A stretch of DNA of 64,000 nucleotides from Caulobacter endophyticus (lineage in GTDB: Bacteria > Pseudomonadota > Alphaproteobacteria > Caulobacterales > Caulobacteraceae), in assembly GCF_003116815.1 (NCBI RefSeq), contig NZ_QDKQ01000077.1, forward strand, positions 248,001 through 312,000. Reading direction: 5' to 3'. Position 1 is the stretch's first letter; every line of letters starts with the position of its first letter. Shown in pieces: positions 51,685 to 60,268 of this stretch. The notes under the pieces are model-generated. The model made no database searches. It was given only the letters and a program-made list of their open reading frames with translations, and was not told the DNA's origin. The translations under genes were made by a program, and so were the position numbers.

Positions 51685-53001
51685 ATGTCCGACCGAAAGC
51701 TGCATCCCGAGACCCTGGCCCTGCACGCCGGCTGGCGGGCCGATCCGACCACGGGCGCCGTGGCGCCGCCCATCTACCAGACCACGTCCTATCAGTTCCA
51801 AAGCGCCGAGCACGCGGCCGACCTCTTCGCGCTGCGCCAGCTGGGCAACATCTACACCCGCATCGGCAATCCCACGATCGACATACTGGAGCAGCGCCTC
51901 GCCGCGCTGGAGGGCGGGGCGGCGGCCCTGGCCGTGGCTTCAGGCCAGGCCGCCTCGGCCTTCGCGATCCAGAACCTGGCGCGGGCCGGCGACAACATCG
52001 TCAGCTCCACCGACCTCTATGGCGGCACCTGGAACCTCTTCGCCAACACCCTGCGCGACCAGGGGATCGAGGTTCGCTTCGTCGACCCCGAGGATCCCCA
52101 GGCCTTCGCCCGCGCCACCGACGAGCGCACGCGCGCCTACTACGCCGAAACCCTGCCCAATCCGAAGCTGACGGTCTTCCCGATCGCCGAGGTCGCCGCC
52201 ATCGGCCGGGCGCACGGCATCCCGCTGATCGTGGACAACACCGCCGCGCCCCTGCTGGCCCGGCCGCTGGAGCACGGCGCTGCGATCGTCGTCTATTCGA
52301 CCACCAAGTACATCGGCGGCCACGGCACCTCGATCGGCGGCGTCATCATCGACGGCGGCAATTTCGACTGGGAGGCCCATCCCGACCGCCAGCCCCTGCT
52401 CAACACCCCCGACCCCAGCTATCACGGCGCGGTCTGGGCGCAGGCGGCCAAGCCGCTGGGTCCCATCGCCTACATCCTGCGGGCCCGCACCGTGCTGCTA
52501 CGCGACCTCGGCGCGGCCCTGTCGCCGTTCAACGCCTTCCAGATCCTGCAGGGGCTGGAGACGTTGCCGCTGCGCATCGCCCGCCATTCGCAGAACGCGC
52601 AGGACGTGGTCGACTTCCTGGCCAAGCGTCCGGAGGTGATCCAGGTGATCTACCCCACCGCCCAGGGCGGCCTGCGCCGCGAGCGGGCCGAACGCTACCT
52701 GTCGGGCGGCTACGGCGGCCTGGTCGGCTTCGAACTGGCTGGCGGACGCGAGACCGGCAAGCGGTTCATCGACAGCCTGCGGCTGTTCTACCACGTGGCC
52801 AATATCGGCGACGCGCGGAGCCTGGCCATCCACCCGGCCTCGACCACCCACTCCCAGCTCAGCGCCGAGGACCAGGCCGCCACCGGCGTCTCCGAAGGTT
52901 ATGTGCGCCTGTCGATCGGCCTGGAGCACATCGACGACATCCTGGCCGACCTCGACCAGGCCCTGGCCGCCTCGGCAGGTCTGCGGGTCGCAGCCGAGTA
53001 A
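51685..53001 (+). CDS. metY: O-acetylhomoserine sulfhydrylase
   Basis: 438 aa, PLP-dependent Cys/Met metabolism family. Lys208 in 'VYSTTKYIGGHGTS' binds PLP; Asp184 ('IVDNTAAPLL') contacts the pyridine; 'YTRIGNPTIDILEQRLAALEGG' and 'ASGQAASAFAIQNLARAGDNIVSSTDLYGGTWNLF' are typical of MetY-type enzymes (longer than cystathionine gamma-synthase). It makes homocysteine from O-acetylhomoserine and sulfide. Its 147-bp upstream gap contains the ilvD hairpin; I looked for a SAM-II riboswitch and did not find a convincing one. Confidence 0.92.
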   Translation: MSDRKLHPETLALHAGWRADPTTGAVAPPIYQTTSYQFQSAEHAADLFALRQLGNIYTRIGNPTIDILEQRLAALEGGAAALAVASGQAASAFAIQNLARAGDNIVSSTDLYGGTWNLFANTLRDQGIEVRFVDPEDPQAFARATDERTRAYYAETLPNPKLTVFPIAEVAAIGRAHGIPLIVDNTAAPLLARPLEHGAAIVVYSTTKYIGGHGTSIGGVIIDGGNFDWEAHPDRQPLLNTPDPSYHGAVWAQAAKPLGPIAYILRARTVLLRDLGAALSPFNAFQILQGLETLPLRIARHSQNAQDVVDFLAKRPEVIQVIYPTAQGGLRRERAERYLSGGYGGLVGFELAGGRETGKRFIDSLRLFYHVANIGDARSLAIHPASTTHSQLSAEDQAATGVSEGYVRLSIGLEHIDDILADLDQALAASAGLRVAAE

Positions 53002-53003
53002 AG

Positions 53004-53037
53004 AAAAGCCCGCCAGATCAGCGATCTAGCGGGCTTT
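53004..53037. terminator. bidirectional terminator between metY and dipeptidase gene
   Basis: 9-bp stem AAAGCCCGC/GCGGGCTTT (53005-53013 with 53029-53037), with a second inner stem AGATC/GATCT. T-rich on both strands, it serves both the metY transcript and the convergent gene ending at 53050. Confidence 0.85.
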
Positions 53038-53049
53038 CCTGATATTGGT

Positions 53050-54261
53050 TCAGTGCTTCGAGGTCTGCTCCACGGCGCGGAAGACGCGCAGGTAATTGCC
53101 GCCCCACAGCTTGCCGATGTCGGCCTCCGAATAGCCGCGCGCCACCAGCTCGGCGGTGACATTCCCGGCCTCGCCCTCATTGGCCCAGCCGATCACCCCG
53201 CCGCCGTGGTTGAAGTCCGACGATAGCCCCACATGGTCTACCCCCACGCGCCTCACCGCATAGTCGACGGAGTCGACCAGGTCCTTGACCGTCGCCTTGG
53301 GCAAAAGGTCGGTGACGGCGTGGCTGTAGTCCTTGCGCTTGTCGGGCGACAGCGCCTCGGTCCCATCGGCGGCTCGCGTGAAGGCGGCCGGCAGGCCGTA
53401 CTGGACTCGCAGCGCCGCCACCTTCGGACGGAGTTCGTCGGTCAGCCGCACCAGATAGGGCCCGAAGGCGACGACTTGCACGACCCCGCCCTGGGCGGCG
53501 ATGGCGTCGAGTTCGGCGTCCGACAGGTTGCGTGGATTGTCGACCACGCCCTGAACGCCCGAATGGCTGGCCACCACCGGCGCGCGGCTGATCGCCAGCA
53601 CCTGCTTCACCCCGTCGGGCGTCAGCTGGGAGACGTCGATGATCACGCCCAGGTCGTTGAGCTTGCTCACGGCCTGCTTGCCCAGGGGCGACAGGCCGCC
53701 CCATTCGACCTTGGTCCCGCCGCTTGGGCGCGAGGAGTCGGCGAAGGCGTTGTTGCCGGCGTGGACGAAGCCGAAGCTGCGCACGCCCGACGCGTAGTAG
53801 GCGTCGATCGGCGCCAGGTCCTCGCCGAACGGATAGGCGTTGAGGAAGCCGACCACGATCGCCCGCTTGCCGACCTTGGCGGCGGCCTCGACGTCGTCGG
53901 CCTTCAGCGCCAGGACGGCGCGGTCGGGGTGGCGCTCGGCGACGCCGCGGATGGCCGCCAGCTTGGCGTCCGCCTCCTTGCGGGCCTGGGCGTAGCCGTC
54001 CGGCGTGCGCGGACCTTGAGCCACGAACACCGCCAGCACGGCCGCGTCGACCCCGCCGCGCTCGAGCTTGGGCAGGTCGATCTGGCCGTCGCCGTCGATG
54101 GCGGCCTCGTGCGCGCCGACGCCCAGGTCGGCCGGCACGTCGACGTGGCTGTCGAGCACCAGGGTGCGGGCGTGAACGGCGGCGGCGTCGAGACCGGCGG
54201 CCGCAGCGGGGCTGGCCAGGGTCAAGGCGGCGGCCGTGGCCAGGAGAACGGGGCGAAGCAT
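53050..54261 (-). CDS. secreted M19 membrane dipeptidase (renal dipeptidase family)
   Basis: 403 aa, signal peptide 1-22. The metal site starts with His39-x-Asp41 ('LDSHVDVP'). 'VASHSGVQGVVDNPRNLSDAELDAIAAQGGVVQVV' and 'VGVDHVGLSSDFNHGGG' are the other M19 signatures, and 'GNYLRVF' closes the domain. Zinc enzyme cutting dipeptides in the periplasm. It is followed by a strong terminator shared with metY. The ribosome site is weak. Confidence 0.9.
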   Translation of the reverse strand: MLRPVLLATAAALTLASPAAAAGLDAAAVHARTLVLDSHVDVPADLGVGAHEAAIDGDGQIDLPKLERGGVDAAVLAVFVAQGPRTPDGYAQARKEADAKLAAIRGVAERHPDRAVLALKADDVEAAAKVGKRAIVVGFLNAYPFGEDLAPIDAYYASGVRSFGFVHAGNNAFADSSRPSGGTKVEWGGLSPLGKQAVSKLNDLGVIIDVSQLTPDGVKQVLAISRAPVVASHSGVQGVVDNPRNLSDAELDAIAAQGGVVQVVAFGPYLVRLTDELRPKVAALRVQYGLPAAFTRAADGTEALSPDKRKDYSHAVTDLLPKATVKDLVDSVDYAVRRVGVDHVGLSSDFNHGGGVIGWANEGEAGNVTAELVARGYSEADIGKLWGGNYLRVFRAVEQTSKH

Positions 54262-54474
54262 GGCGTCGTCTTTCTTGTCGTTGGTTGGGTAGGGCGCCTC
54301 GCCGCGCGCCGGGCCCCTCGGCGCGTTGGTCGGCGCGATCTGACGCTAGCCGCCGCCGGGCCGCGCCGACCAACGCGGTGTTCTCATGCTCGATATTGCC
54401 GTCGGTAAAGCTTGCGCTCGGCGTCGTGCGCCGGTCATCTCCGGCGTCCTGTTCGAACCGAGAGTGCGTTTTCC

Positions 54475-55386
54475 ATGCTCGACGACCGCAAGCCCCACGA
54501 ACCCCGCCCGCTCGGCAAGAGCGGCCTTTCGGTGTCGCCGCTGGCCTGGGGCATGTGGCGCTTCAAGGGCGAATCCGTCGCCGACGCCCGCCATCTGGTC
54601 GAGACCGCCCTGGAGAGCGGCATCACCCTGCTCGACACCGCCGACATCTACGGCGCCGACACGCCCTACGGCTTCGGTTCGGCAGAGGTGCTGCTGGGCA
54701 AGGTGCTGCACGACGCCCCGCAGCTGCGCGAGAAGTTCGTCCTGGCTTCCAAGGGCGGCATCGTCCTGGGCGTGCCCTACAACTCCAGTGCAGATTACCT
54801 GGTCACCGCCTGTGAAGCCTCGCTGCAGCGCCTGGGCGTCGACAAGATCGACCTCTACCAGGTCCACCGTCCCGACGTTCTGGCCCATCCGGCCGAGGTG
54901 GCCGCCGCGCTGGTCAAGCTGCGCGAGCAGGGCAAGATCGATGCTGTCGGCGTCTCCAACTACCTGCCCAGCCAGGTCGCGGCCCTCCAGGCGCACCTGC
55001 CGTTCCCGCTGGCCAGCATCCAGCCTGAGTTCTCGCCGCTGGCCATCGAGCCGCTGTCGGACGGCGTGCTCGATCAGGCGCTGGAGCACGACATGGCCGT
55101 CCTGGCCTGGTCGCCGCTGGGCGGCGGGCGCCTGACGGGCGAAGGGATCGATGATCGCGGGCGGGCGGTGATTGACGCCCTGGACGCCGTGGCCCGTCCG
55201 CAGCATGTCGACCGCGCCGCCGTGGCGCTGGCGTGGATCATGGCCCACCCGTCACGGCCGGTCCCGATCGTCGGCTCCCAGACGCCCGAGCGCATCAAGG
55301 CCGCCGCTGACGCCCTGCGCGTCTACATGACCCGCACCCAGTGGTACGCGATCCTGACCGCCAGCCGGGGTGTTCCTCTGCCCTGA
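54475..55386 (+). CDS. aldo-keto reductase
   Basis: 303 aa from ATG 54475 (the frame opens at 54412, but the added segment is unlike the family). Catalytic tetrad Asp54 and Tyr59 ('LLDTADIYG'), Lys93 ('LASKGGI') and His131 ('LYQVHRPD'). 'VGVSNYLPSQVAAL', 'PEFSPL' and 'PIVGSQTPERI' are typical NADPH-site segments. Closest in style to YdhF-like (AKR11/12-type) reductases. Substrate unknown, cytoplasmic. Confidence 0.92.
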   Translation: MLDDRKPHEPRPLGKSGLSVSPLAWGMWRFKGESVADARHLVETALESGITLLDTADIYGADTPYGFGSAEVLLGKVLHDAPQLREKFVLASKGGIVLGVPYNSSADYLVTACEASLQRLGVDKIDLYQVHRPDVLAHPAEVAAALVKLREQGKIDAVGVSNYLPSQVAALQAHLPFPLASIQPEFSPLAIEPLSDGVLDQALEHDMAVLAWSPLGGGRLTGEGIDDRGRAVIDALDAVARPQHVDRAAVALAWIMAHPSRPVPIVGSQTPERIKAAADALRVYMTRTQWYAILTASRGVPLP

Positions 55387-55439
55387 TCGCGCGGTCGCCT
55401 TTGACGGGCGGCGGCGAGATCGCTAGATCATGGCGCGGT

Positions 55440-55458
55440 AATGAGAATCGTTCTCATT
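55440..55458. promoter_or_regulatory. Fur-type iron box AATGAGAATCGTTCTCATT
   Basis: Perfect 8-3-8 palindrome AATGAGAA-TCG-TTCTCATT, very close to known Fur-box cores (TGAGAAT-N-ATTCTCA). It lies directly upstream of the FecI-like sigma gene and covers the first possible ATG (55441). Iron-loaded Fur would shut off the sigma factor and through it the whole hemophore unit. Confidence 0.85.
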
Positions 55459-55470
55459 CGGGGTGGCGTG

Positions 55471-56016
55471 ATGCGATCTGGCCAGAGGGGACCGGCTTCC
55501 GACCTGACCGGTTTGCTGGAGGCTCATTACGAGGACCTCCGCCGCTTCGCCGCCCGCAAGGCCCGCTCGGCCAGCCTCGCCGACGACGTCATGCAGGACG
55601 CCTGGCTGAAACTGTCGGACCTGACCCGCGCGCCGGGCTTCGACGGCGCGGCGGTGCGCAACCCGCTGAGCTACCTGCGGCGGATCATCGCCAATCTCGT
55701 CGTCGACCGTCAGCGGCAGGCGGCGGCCCAGGCCCGGCGGGTCACGCCCGGCGACCTGCCGCTGGATGCCGGCAGCGACGCGCCCTCGGCCTTCCAGGTG
55801 CTGGCCGGCCGCCAAGAGATCGCGGTCGTCCAGGCCGCGATCGCCGAGCTGCCCGACAAGTGCCGCCAGGTGATCCTGCTCTATCGCGGCCACGACCTGA
55901 CCATGCAGCAGGTGGCCGATCGGCTTGGGATCTCGCCGCGCACCGTCGAGAACCACCTGGCCAAGGCCATGAGCCACTGTCGCCGTCGGCTGAAGGAAGC
56001 GCACGGCGATGAGTGA
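55471..56016 (+). CDS. ECF sigma factor, FecI type (hemophore locus)
   Basis: 181 aa from ATG 55471, chosen because the in-frame ATG at 55441 lies inside the Fur box; GGGGTGG is upstream. Region 2: 'LTGLLEAHYEDLRRFAARKARSASLADDVMQDAWLKLSDL', 'YLRRIIANLVVDRQRQ'. Region 4: 'AIAELPDKCRQVILLYRGHDLTMQQVADRLGISPRTVENHLAKAMSHCRRRL'. FecI-like factors respond to receptor-FecR signals. It is followed by fecR, the STN receptor, the cargo, Slam and TonB genes, all on the plus strand, which it probably switches on under iron limitation when ligand is present. Confidence 0.94.
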   Translation: MRSGQRGPASDLTGLLEAHYEDLRRFAARKARSASLADDVMQDAWLKLSDLTRAPGFDGAAVRNPLSYLRRIIANLVVDRQRQAAAQARRVTPGDLPLDAGSDAPSAFQVLAGRQEIAVVQAAIAELPDKCRQVILLYRGHDLTMQQVADRLGISPRTVENHLAKAMSHCRRRLKEAHGDE

Positions 56017-56073
56017 GACTAGGGGAAGCGCGGGCGCCGGTTCGTCCTGTCCTTTGGGAGGACCAAAGCCCAC

Positions 56074-57039
56074 ATGAGCGACAAGGACAAAACCGGGGGC
56101 GAGGCGCAGTTCGAGGCGGCGGCGCGGCGAACGCTGCGTCTGCGCGACGGGGCCGACGCAGTCGAGCACGCCGCCTGGCTGGCGGCCGATCCGGCCCGCG
56201 CCCAGGCGATGGCCGAGGCCGACCACGTGCTGTCTCTGATCGGGGCTGCCACGGCCCCTCAGGTGAGCGAGCCGTTCCAGCCACGCCGCAGCCGAAGTGC
56301 TGCGCCGTCTGTGCGGCCAAGTCGCCGAAGCTGGCGGATCCCTGCCGCGGCCGCCGCTTGTCTGGTGCTGGCCCTTGGGACCGGCGTCGCCTTCAGGGCC
56401 TTCGCGCCCGCGGATCCCAATCATCTGGTCGCCGAGGTCGGACAGGTGCGCAGGGAGGTGCTGGCTGACGGCAGCACGGTCACGCTCAACACCGGCGCGG
56501 TGCTCGACGTCCGCTATGGCCCGGAAGGTCGCAAGGTGCGGCTGGTGAGGGGGGAGGCCTTCTTCGACGTGGTCCACGATCCGTCGCGGCCGTTCGTGGT
56601 CGAGAGCCGGGCCGGCAGCGCCCGGGTGCTGGGCACGGCCTTCGACGTGCGCCTCAAGGGCGATGCGGCACGGGTCAGCGTCCTGCGCGGTGCGGTGCGG
56701 GTCGCGCCGGCCAGCGGGCAGGGCGTGGCCGTACTGCGGGCGGGGCAGGGCGCCTGGCTTGACGGCGCCGCGCCCTGGGCCGTGGCGCTGGAGGATCCCG
56801 CGGCGGTCGACGCCTGGCGTCAGGGTCGGCTGGTCGTCTATCACCGCCCGCTGTCCGAAGTGGTCGACGAGATCGGCCGCTACCGGCGCGGCAAGGTCTT
56901 GGTGCGCGGACAGGCCCTGGCCGCCCGGCAGGTGTCGGGCGTATTCGACGTCGCCAGGCCCGACGACGCCATCGACGCCCTGGCTGCGTCGCTGAGCCTG
57001 CGCACCGCGCGCCTGGGCGGTTTGGTCCTGCTCTACTGA
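56074..57039 (+). CDS. FecR-family sigma regulator (hemophore locus)
   Basis: 321 aa with GGGAGG upstream. N-terminal cytoplasmic domain ('DAVEHAAWLAADPARAQAMAEADHVLSLI'), membrane helix about 86-108, then FecR domain ('EVGQVRREVLADGSTVTLNTGAVLDVRYGPEGRKVRLVRGEAFFDVVHDPSRPFVVES', 'GTAFDVRLKGDAARVSVLRGAVRV'). The C-terminal STN-like end is 'YHRPLSEVVDEIGRYRRGKVLVRG'. It links receptor state to the sigma factor encoded just upstream. Confidence 0.94.
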   Translation: MSDKDKTGGEAQFEAAARRTLRLRDGADAVEHAAWLAADPARAQAMAEADHVLSLIGAATAPQVSEPFQPRRSRSAAPSVRPSRRSWRIPAAAAACLVLALGTGVAFRAFAPADPNHLVAEVGQVRREVLADGSTVTLNTGAVLDVRYGPEGRKVRLVRGEAFFDVVHDPSRPFVVESRAGSARVLGTAFDVRLKGDAARVSVLRGAVRVAPASGQGVAVLRAGQGAWLDGAAPWAVALEDPAAVDAWRQGRLVVYHRPLSEVVDEIGRYRRGKVLVRGQALAARQVSGVFDVARPDDAIDALAASLSLRTARLGGLVLLY

Positions 57040-57176
57040 CCGCAGTCACGGCTTCGCAAAAAAATCTTCGCGACCGCTAGGGGATCGCACGGCCGGAGTT
57101 CGTCTCACCATCATAAGATGCAATTGAGTGTCGCTCGCAATAATGGGCGACCCACGAGACGAGACCGACCGAAGAC

Positions 57177-60155
57177 ATGACGACGCCTGCCACCCCTTCC
57201 GGCCTGCTGCCCCGTATCCGCCGGCTGTCGTTGTGCCTGGCGCTGGCCTCGGCCAGCCCGCTGGCCCTGGGCGCGCTCCCTGCCGCCGCCCAGGAGAGCG
57301 CGGCCTACTCGGTCGATATCGCCGCCCAGCCGCTGCCGCAGGCGCTGAGTCAGTTCTCGCTGCAGACCAAGGTCCAGATCGTCTACGCCGTCGAGGCTCC
57401 CTACGGGCGCCGCGCCCCGGCCGTGCGTGGCCGCTTCAGCCAGGGCGAGATTCTGTCACGCCTGCTGGCCGGCAGCGGCGTCACCTGGCGCGAGGTTCGC
57501 CCGGGCGTCGTCACCCTGGAGGCCGCGCCGAGCGGCAAGGGGGCGGTGGTCACCGACGCCCTGCGCGTCGAGGGCGCGACCGGCGGCGCCGAAGCGCTGA
57601 ACACCCGCGACGCCCTCGGCTACGACAGCGTCTACGATCTCGACGGCGCCTCCACCTATGCCGGCAAAAGCCAGGTCGAGCGCTACAAGGGCGTCAGCCC
57701 CGCCGACGTGCTCAAGGGCATGGTCGGCGTCTACAGCGGCGACGCCCGCAACAGCGGCGCGCTCGATCCCAGCGTCCGTGGCGTCGAGGGCCCGGGCCGC
57801 GTTCCGGTGATCATCGATGGCGGCGAGCAGGCCCTGACCGTCTGGCGCGGCTACAACGGCGCCAACAACCGCAGCTACATCGACCCCAGCCTTGTTGGCG
57901 GCGTGCAGGTGCTGAAAGGTCCATCCCTGACCGCCGGCGTCCATACCTCGGTCGGTGGTGCGGTGGTCATCGACACCCTGTCGCCGCGCGATATCCTGCG
58001 CGAAGGCGAACGCTACGGCGCCGAGGTTCGCATCGAGGGCGGGAACAACTCCACCAAGCCGCGCCTGCCGACCCTGCTGACCGGCCGCGACTATCGCGAC
58101 GTGCCCGGCTTTCCCGGCTCGACCGGGACCGCGGGCTTTCCCAACAGTCCCTATAACGATCCCTACGTGCAGGTGACGCCCCGCACCTCGGGCGACAACG
58201 ACACCGTTTCGTTCGGCGACCGCGCCGCCCGCCTGGCTGTCGCCGGCCGCAGCGACGACTTCGAATGGCTGGCCGCCTACGCTTGGCGCGAGCGCGGCAA
58301 CTACTTCGCCGGCGAGGGCGAGGCCGACTACTACCGCCAGACCAACCTGCCCACGCCTTCGGGCCCGCAGGACCTGATCAAGCGCCTGGCCTTCAACTAC
58401 CAGCCCGGCAACGAGGTGCCCAACACCTCCAGCGAGATGAGCTCGTGGCTGGGCAAGCTGGTCTGGAAGATCAGCGACACTCAGCAGCTGAAGTTCGGGG
58501 TGCGTGACACCGTCTCGACCTATGGCGAGGTCATGCCCTCGCGGATCATCTCGGTCGGCGCCAACGGCATGGGCAAGGTGCAGTGGCCGCTCAGCGAGGT
58601 TCACGCCACCGCCTGGAACGTCGACTACCGCCTCAAGCCTGGCGGCCGCTGGGTGGACCTGAAGTCGTCGGTGTGGCTGACCCGCACCAACAGCCACACC
58701 TACAGCGCTGGAGGCTTCCCCAACTGGGCCCAGAACGCCGCCAACCCGATCACCAAGAACACCGCCCTGGCCAACGCCAAGAACGATCGCTACGGCCTGT
58801 CGCTCAGCAACAAGACCCGCCTGGCCTCGACCCTCGACCTGGTGGTCGCCGGCGACTGGCAGCACGAGAAGCTGACCTCGCCCGACGTATGGGGCGGCAC
58901 GTTCGACGGCTGGCGGCAGTATCCCAGGGCCGGCCGGCGCGAGGAATACAACGTCCACGCCAATCTCGAATGGCGGCCGGTCAGCGAACTGACGCTGACG
59001 GCGGGGGCGCGCTATTCGCACTATTGGGCTTTCGACGACTTCCTGGACGCACAACTGGCCAAGGGCGTGGTGTTCACCAACTACGTCTTCACCGACGCCA
59101 CGGTGGCCTATCGCGCCCTGGTCAACGGCCGCACCGTCACCACCCGCATACCCTGGGAGCGTGACAGCACCGGCAAGCTGACCCGCGCCACCAACCCTTG
59201 CGTCAACGGCTTCCTCAATACCGTGGCCGGGGCCACGGGCTACTGCGTGGCCACGGTGAACCAGGCGCCGGTCACGGCCGTCAGCCGCACCCAACGCGGC
59301 GACGGCTGGACGCCAGCGGTCTCGGCCACCTTCAACTTCACGCCCAACGCCCGGGCCTATGTCCGCTACGCCGAGGCCTATCGCTTCCCCAGCCTGTTCG
59401 AGAGCACGGTCGGCTTCTCGGCCGCCATCGACCCGACCCGGCCACTGAAGCCCGAGCACGCCCATACCTGGGAGGCGGCCTATGTCCACGACCTGTCGGC
59501 TCTTCTGTCGCTGCCCGAGGGCCAGCGCGCCGACGTCAAGCTGACCTGGTTCCGCAATCGCACGGACAACATCATCGAGCGCGGCACCCAGCTGCAGCTC
59601 TCCAACATGGAAAAGCAGATCATCGAGGGGCTGGAGCTGCAGGCCCGCTACGATAATGGCCGGGTGTTCGCCGACTTTTCCGCCGCCCACAACTTCAAGA
59701 ACAAGGTCTGCGACCGCCAGCAGGCGATCCTGAAGGCGCCCAACACAGGCATCGTGCCCGACTGCGTGAACTTCGGCTTCGTCGGGGGCTATCTGCTGAC
59801 CCAGGCCACGCCCGAGAACTCGGCCAACCTTTCGCTCGGCGCGCGGTTCCTGGAGCGTCGCCTGGAGATCGGGGTGAGGGGCGCCTACTACAGCGCCTAC
59901 GACAATCCCGAGCTCGACCGCTTCATCGGCGGGGCCACCGCCACTCGCGTCGACGGCTGGGCGCTGAACACGCCCTACCTGTGGGACGAGATCGTCACGG
60001 TCGACGCCTACGCCAACTTCAAGCTCAACGAGAAGGTCCGGTTCGAGCTGGTCGGGACCAATCTCAACGACCGCTACTACACCGATCCCCTGACCCGCAC
60101 GGCCCAGCCGGCCCCCGGGCGCACGCTGAAGCTCAGCATGACCGCCCGCTACTGA
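57177..60155 (+). CDS. TonB-dependent receptor with STN domain, probable hemophore/heme receptor
   Basis: 992 aa, signal peptide about 1-38 ('LPAAAQE'). STN domain about 43-115 ('SVDIAAQPLPQALSQFSLQTKVQIVYAVEAPYGRRAPAVRGRFSQGEILSRLLAGSG'). Plug with 'DVLKGMVGVYSGDARNSGALDPSVRGVEGPGRVPVIIDGGEQALTVWRGYNGANNRSYIDPSLVGGVQVLKGPS'. The barrel has 'YAEAYRFPSLFEST...LKPEHAHTWEAAYVHD', which lies where heme receptors have their FRAP/NPNL boxes. It ends 'LKLSMTARY'. The order with sigma, FecR, a Slam-type cargo, Slam and TonB makes it the likely partner of the secreted protein at 60269. A stem-loop at 60221 follows. Confidence 0.93.
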   Translation: MTTPATPSGLLPRIRRLSLCLALASASPLALGALPAAAQESAAYSVDIAAQPLPQALSQFSLQTKVQIVYAVEAPYGRRAPAVRGRFSQGEILSRLLAGSGVTWREVRPGVVTLEAAPSGKGAVVTDALRVEGATGGAEALNTRDALGYDSVYDLDGASTYAGKSQVERYKGVSPADVLKGMVGVYSGDARNSGALDPSVRGVEGPGRVPVIIDGGEQALTVWRGYNGANNRSYIDPSLVGGVQVLKGPSLTAGVHTSVGGAVVIDTLSPRDILREGERYGAEVRIEGGNNSTKPRLPTLLTGRDYRDVPGFPGSTGTAGFPNSPYNDPYVQVTPRTSGDNDTVSFGDRAARLAVAGRSDDFEWLAAYAWRERGNYFAGEGEADYYRQTNLPTPSGPQDLIKRLAFNYQPGNEVPNTSSEMSSWLGKLVWKISDTQQLKFGVRDTVSTYGEVMPSRIISVGANGMGKVQWPLSEVHATAWNVDYRLKPGGRWVDLKSSVWLTRTNSHTYSAGGFPNWAQNAANPITKNTALANAKNDRYGLSLSNKTRLASTLDLVVAGDWQHEKLTSPDVWGGTFDGWRQYPRAGRREEYNVHANLEWRPVSELTLTAGARYSHYWAFDDFLDAQLAKGVVFTNYVFTDATVAYRALVNGRTVTTRIPWERDSTGKLTRATNPCVNGFLNTVAGATGYCVATVNQAPVTAVSRTQRGDGWTPAVSATFNFTPNARAYVRYAEAYRFPSLFESTVGFSAAIDPTRPLKPEHAHTWEAAYVHDLSALLSLPEGQRADVKLTWFRNRTDNIIERGTQLQLSNMEKQIIEGLELQARYDNGRVFADFSAAHNFKNKVCDRQQAILKAPNTGIVPDCVNFGFVGGYLLTQATPENSANLSLGARFLERRLEIGVRGAYYSAYDNPELDRFIGGATATRVDGWALNTPYLWDEIVTVDAYANFKLNEKVRFELVGTNLNDRYYTDPLTRTAQPAPGRTLKLSMTARY

Positions 60156-60220
60156 CCCCAATTCACGGCTTTTGGCGCGTCGGCTCCCTACCGACGCGGC
60201 GGACGCCGCTGGATGAGCCC

Positions 60221-60241
60221 GGGCCTCCATCGAAGAGGCCC
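60221..60241 (+). terminator. stem-loop between receptor and hemophore gene
   Basis: 7-bp stem GGGCCTC/GAGGCCC (60221-60227 with 60235-60241), loop CATCGAA, followed by ATTT only. It may partly terminate or stabilise mRNA so that receptor and carrier are made in different amounts. Confidence 0.45.
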
Positions 60242-60268
60242 ATTTAACTAAGCATCGGAGAAGACGAG

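Noticed and set aside
57456-60230. Minus-strand open frame of 924 codons opposite the hemophore receptor
   Set aside because: Same reason: shadow of a well-supported receptor gene, no domain seen.
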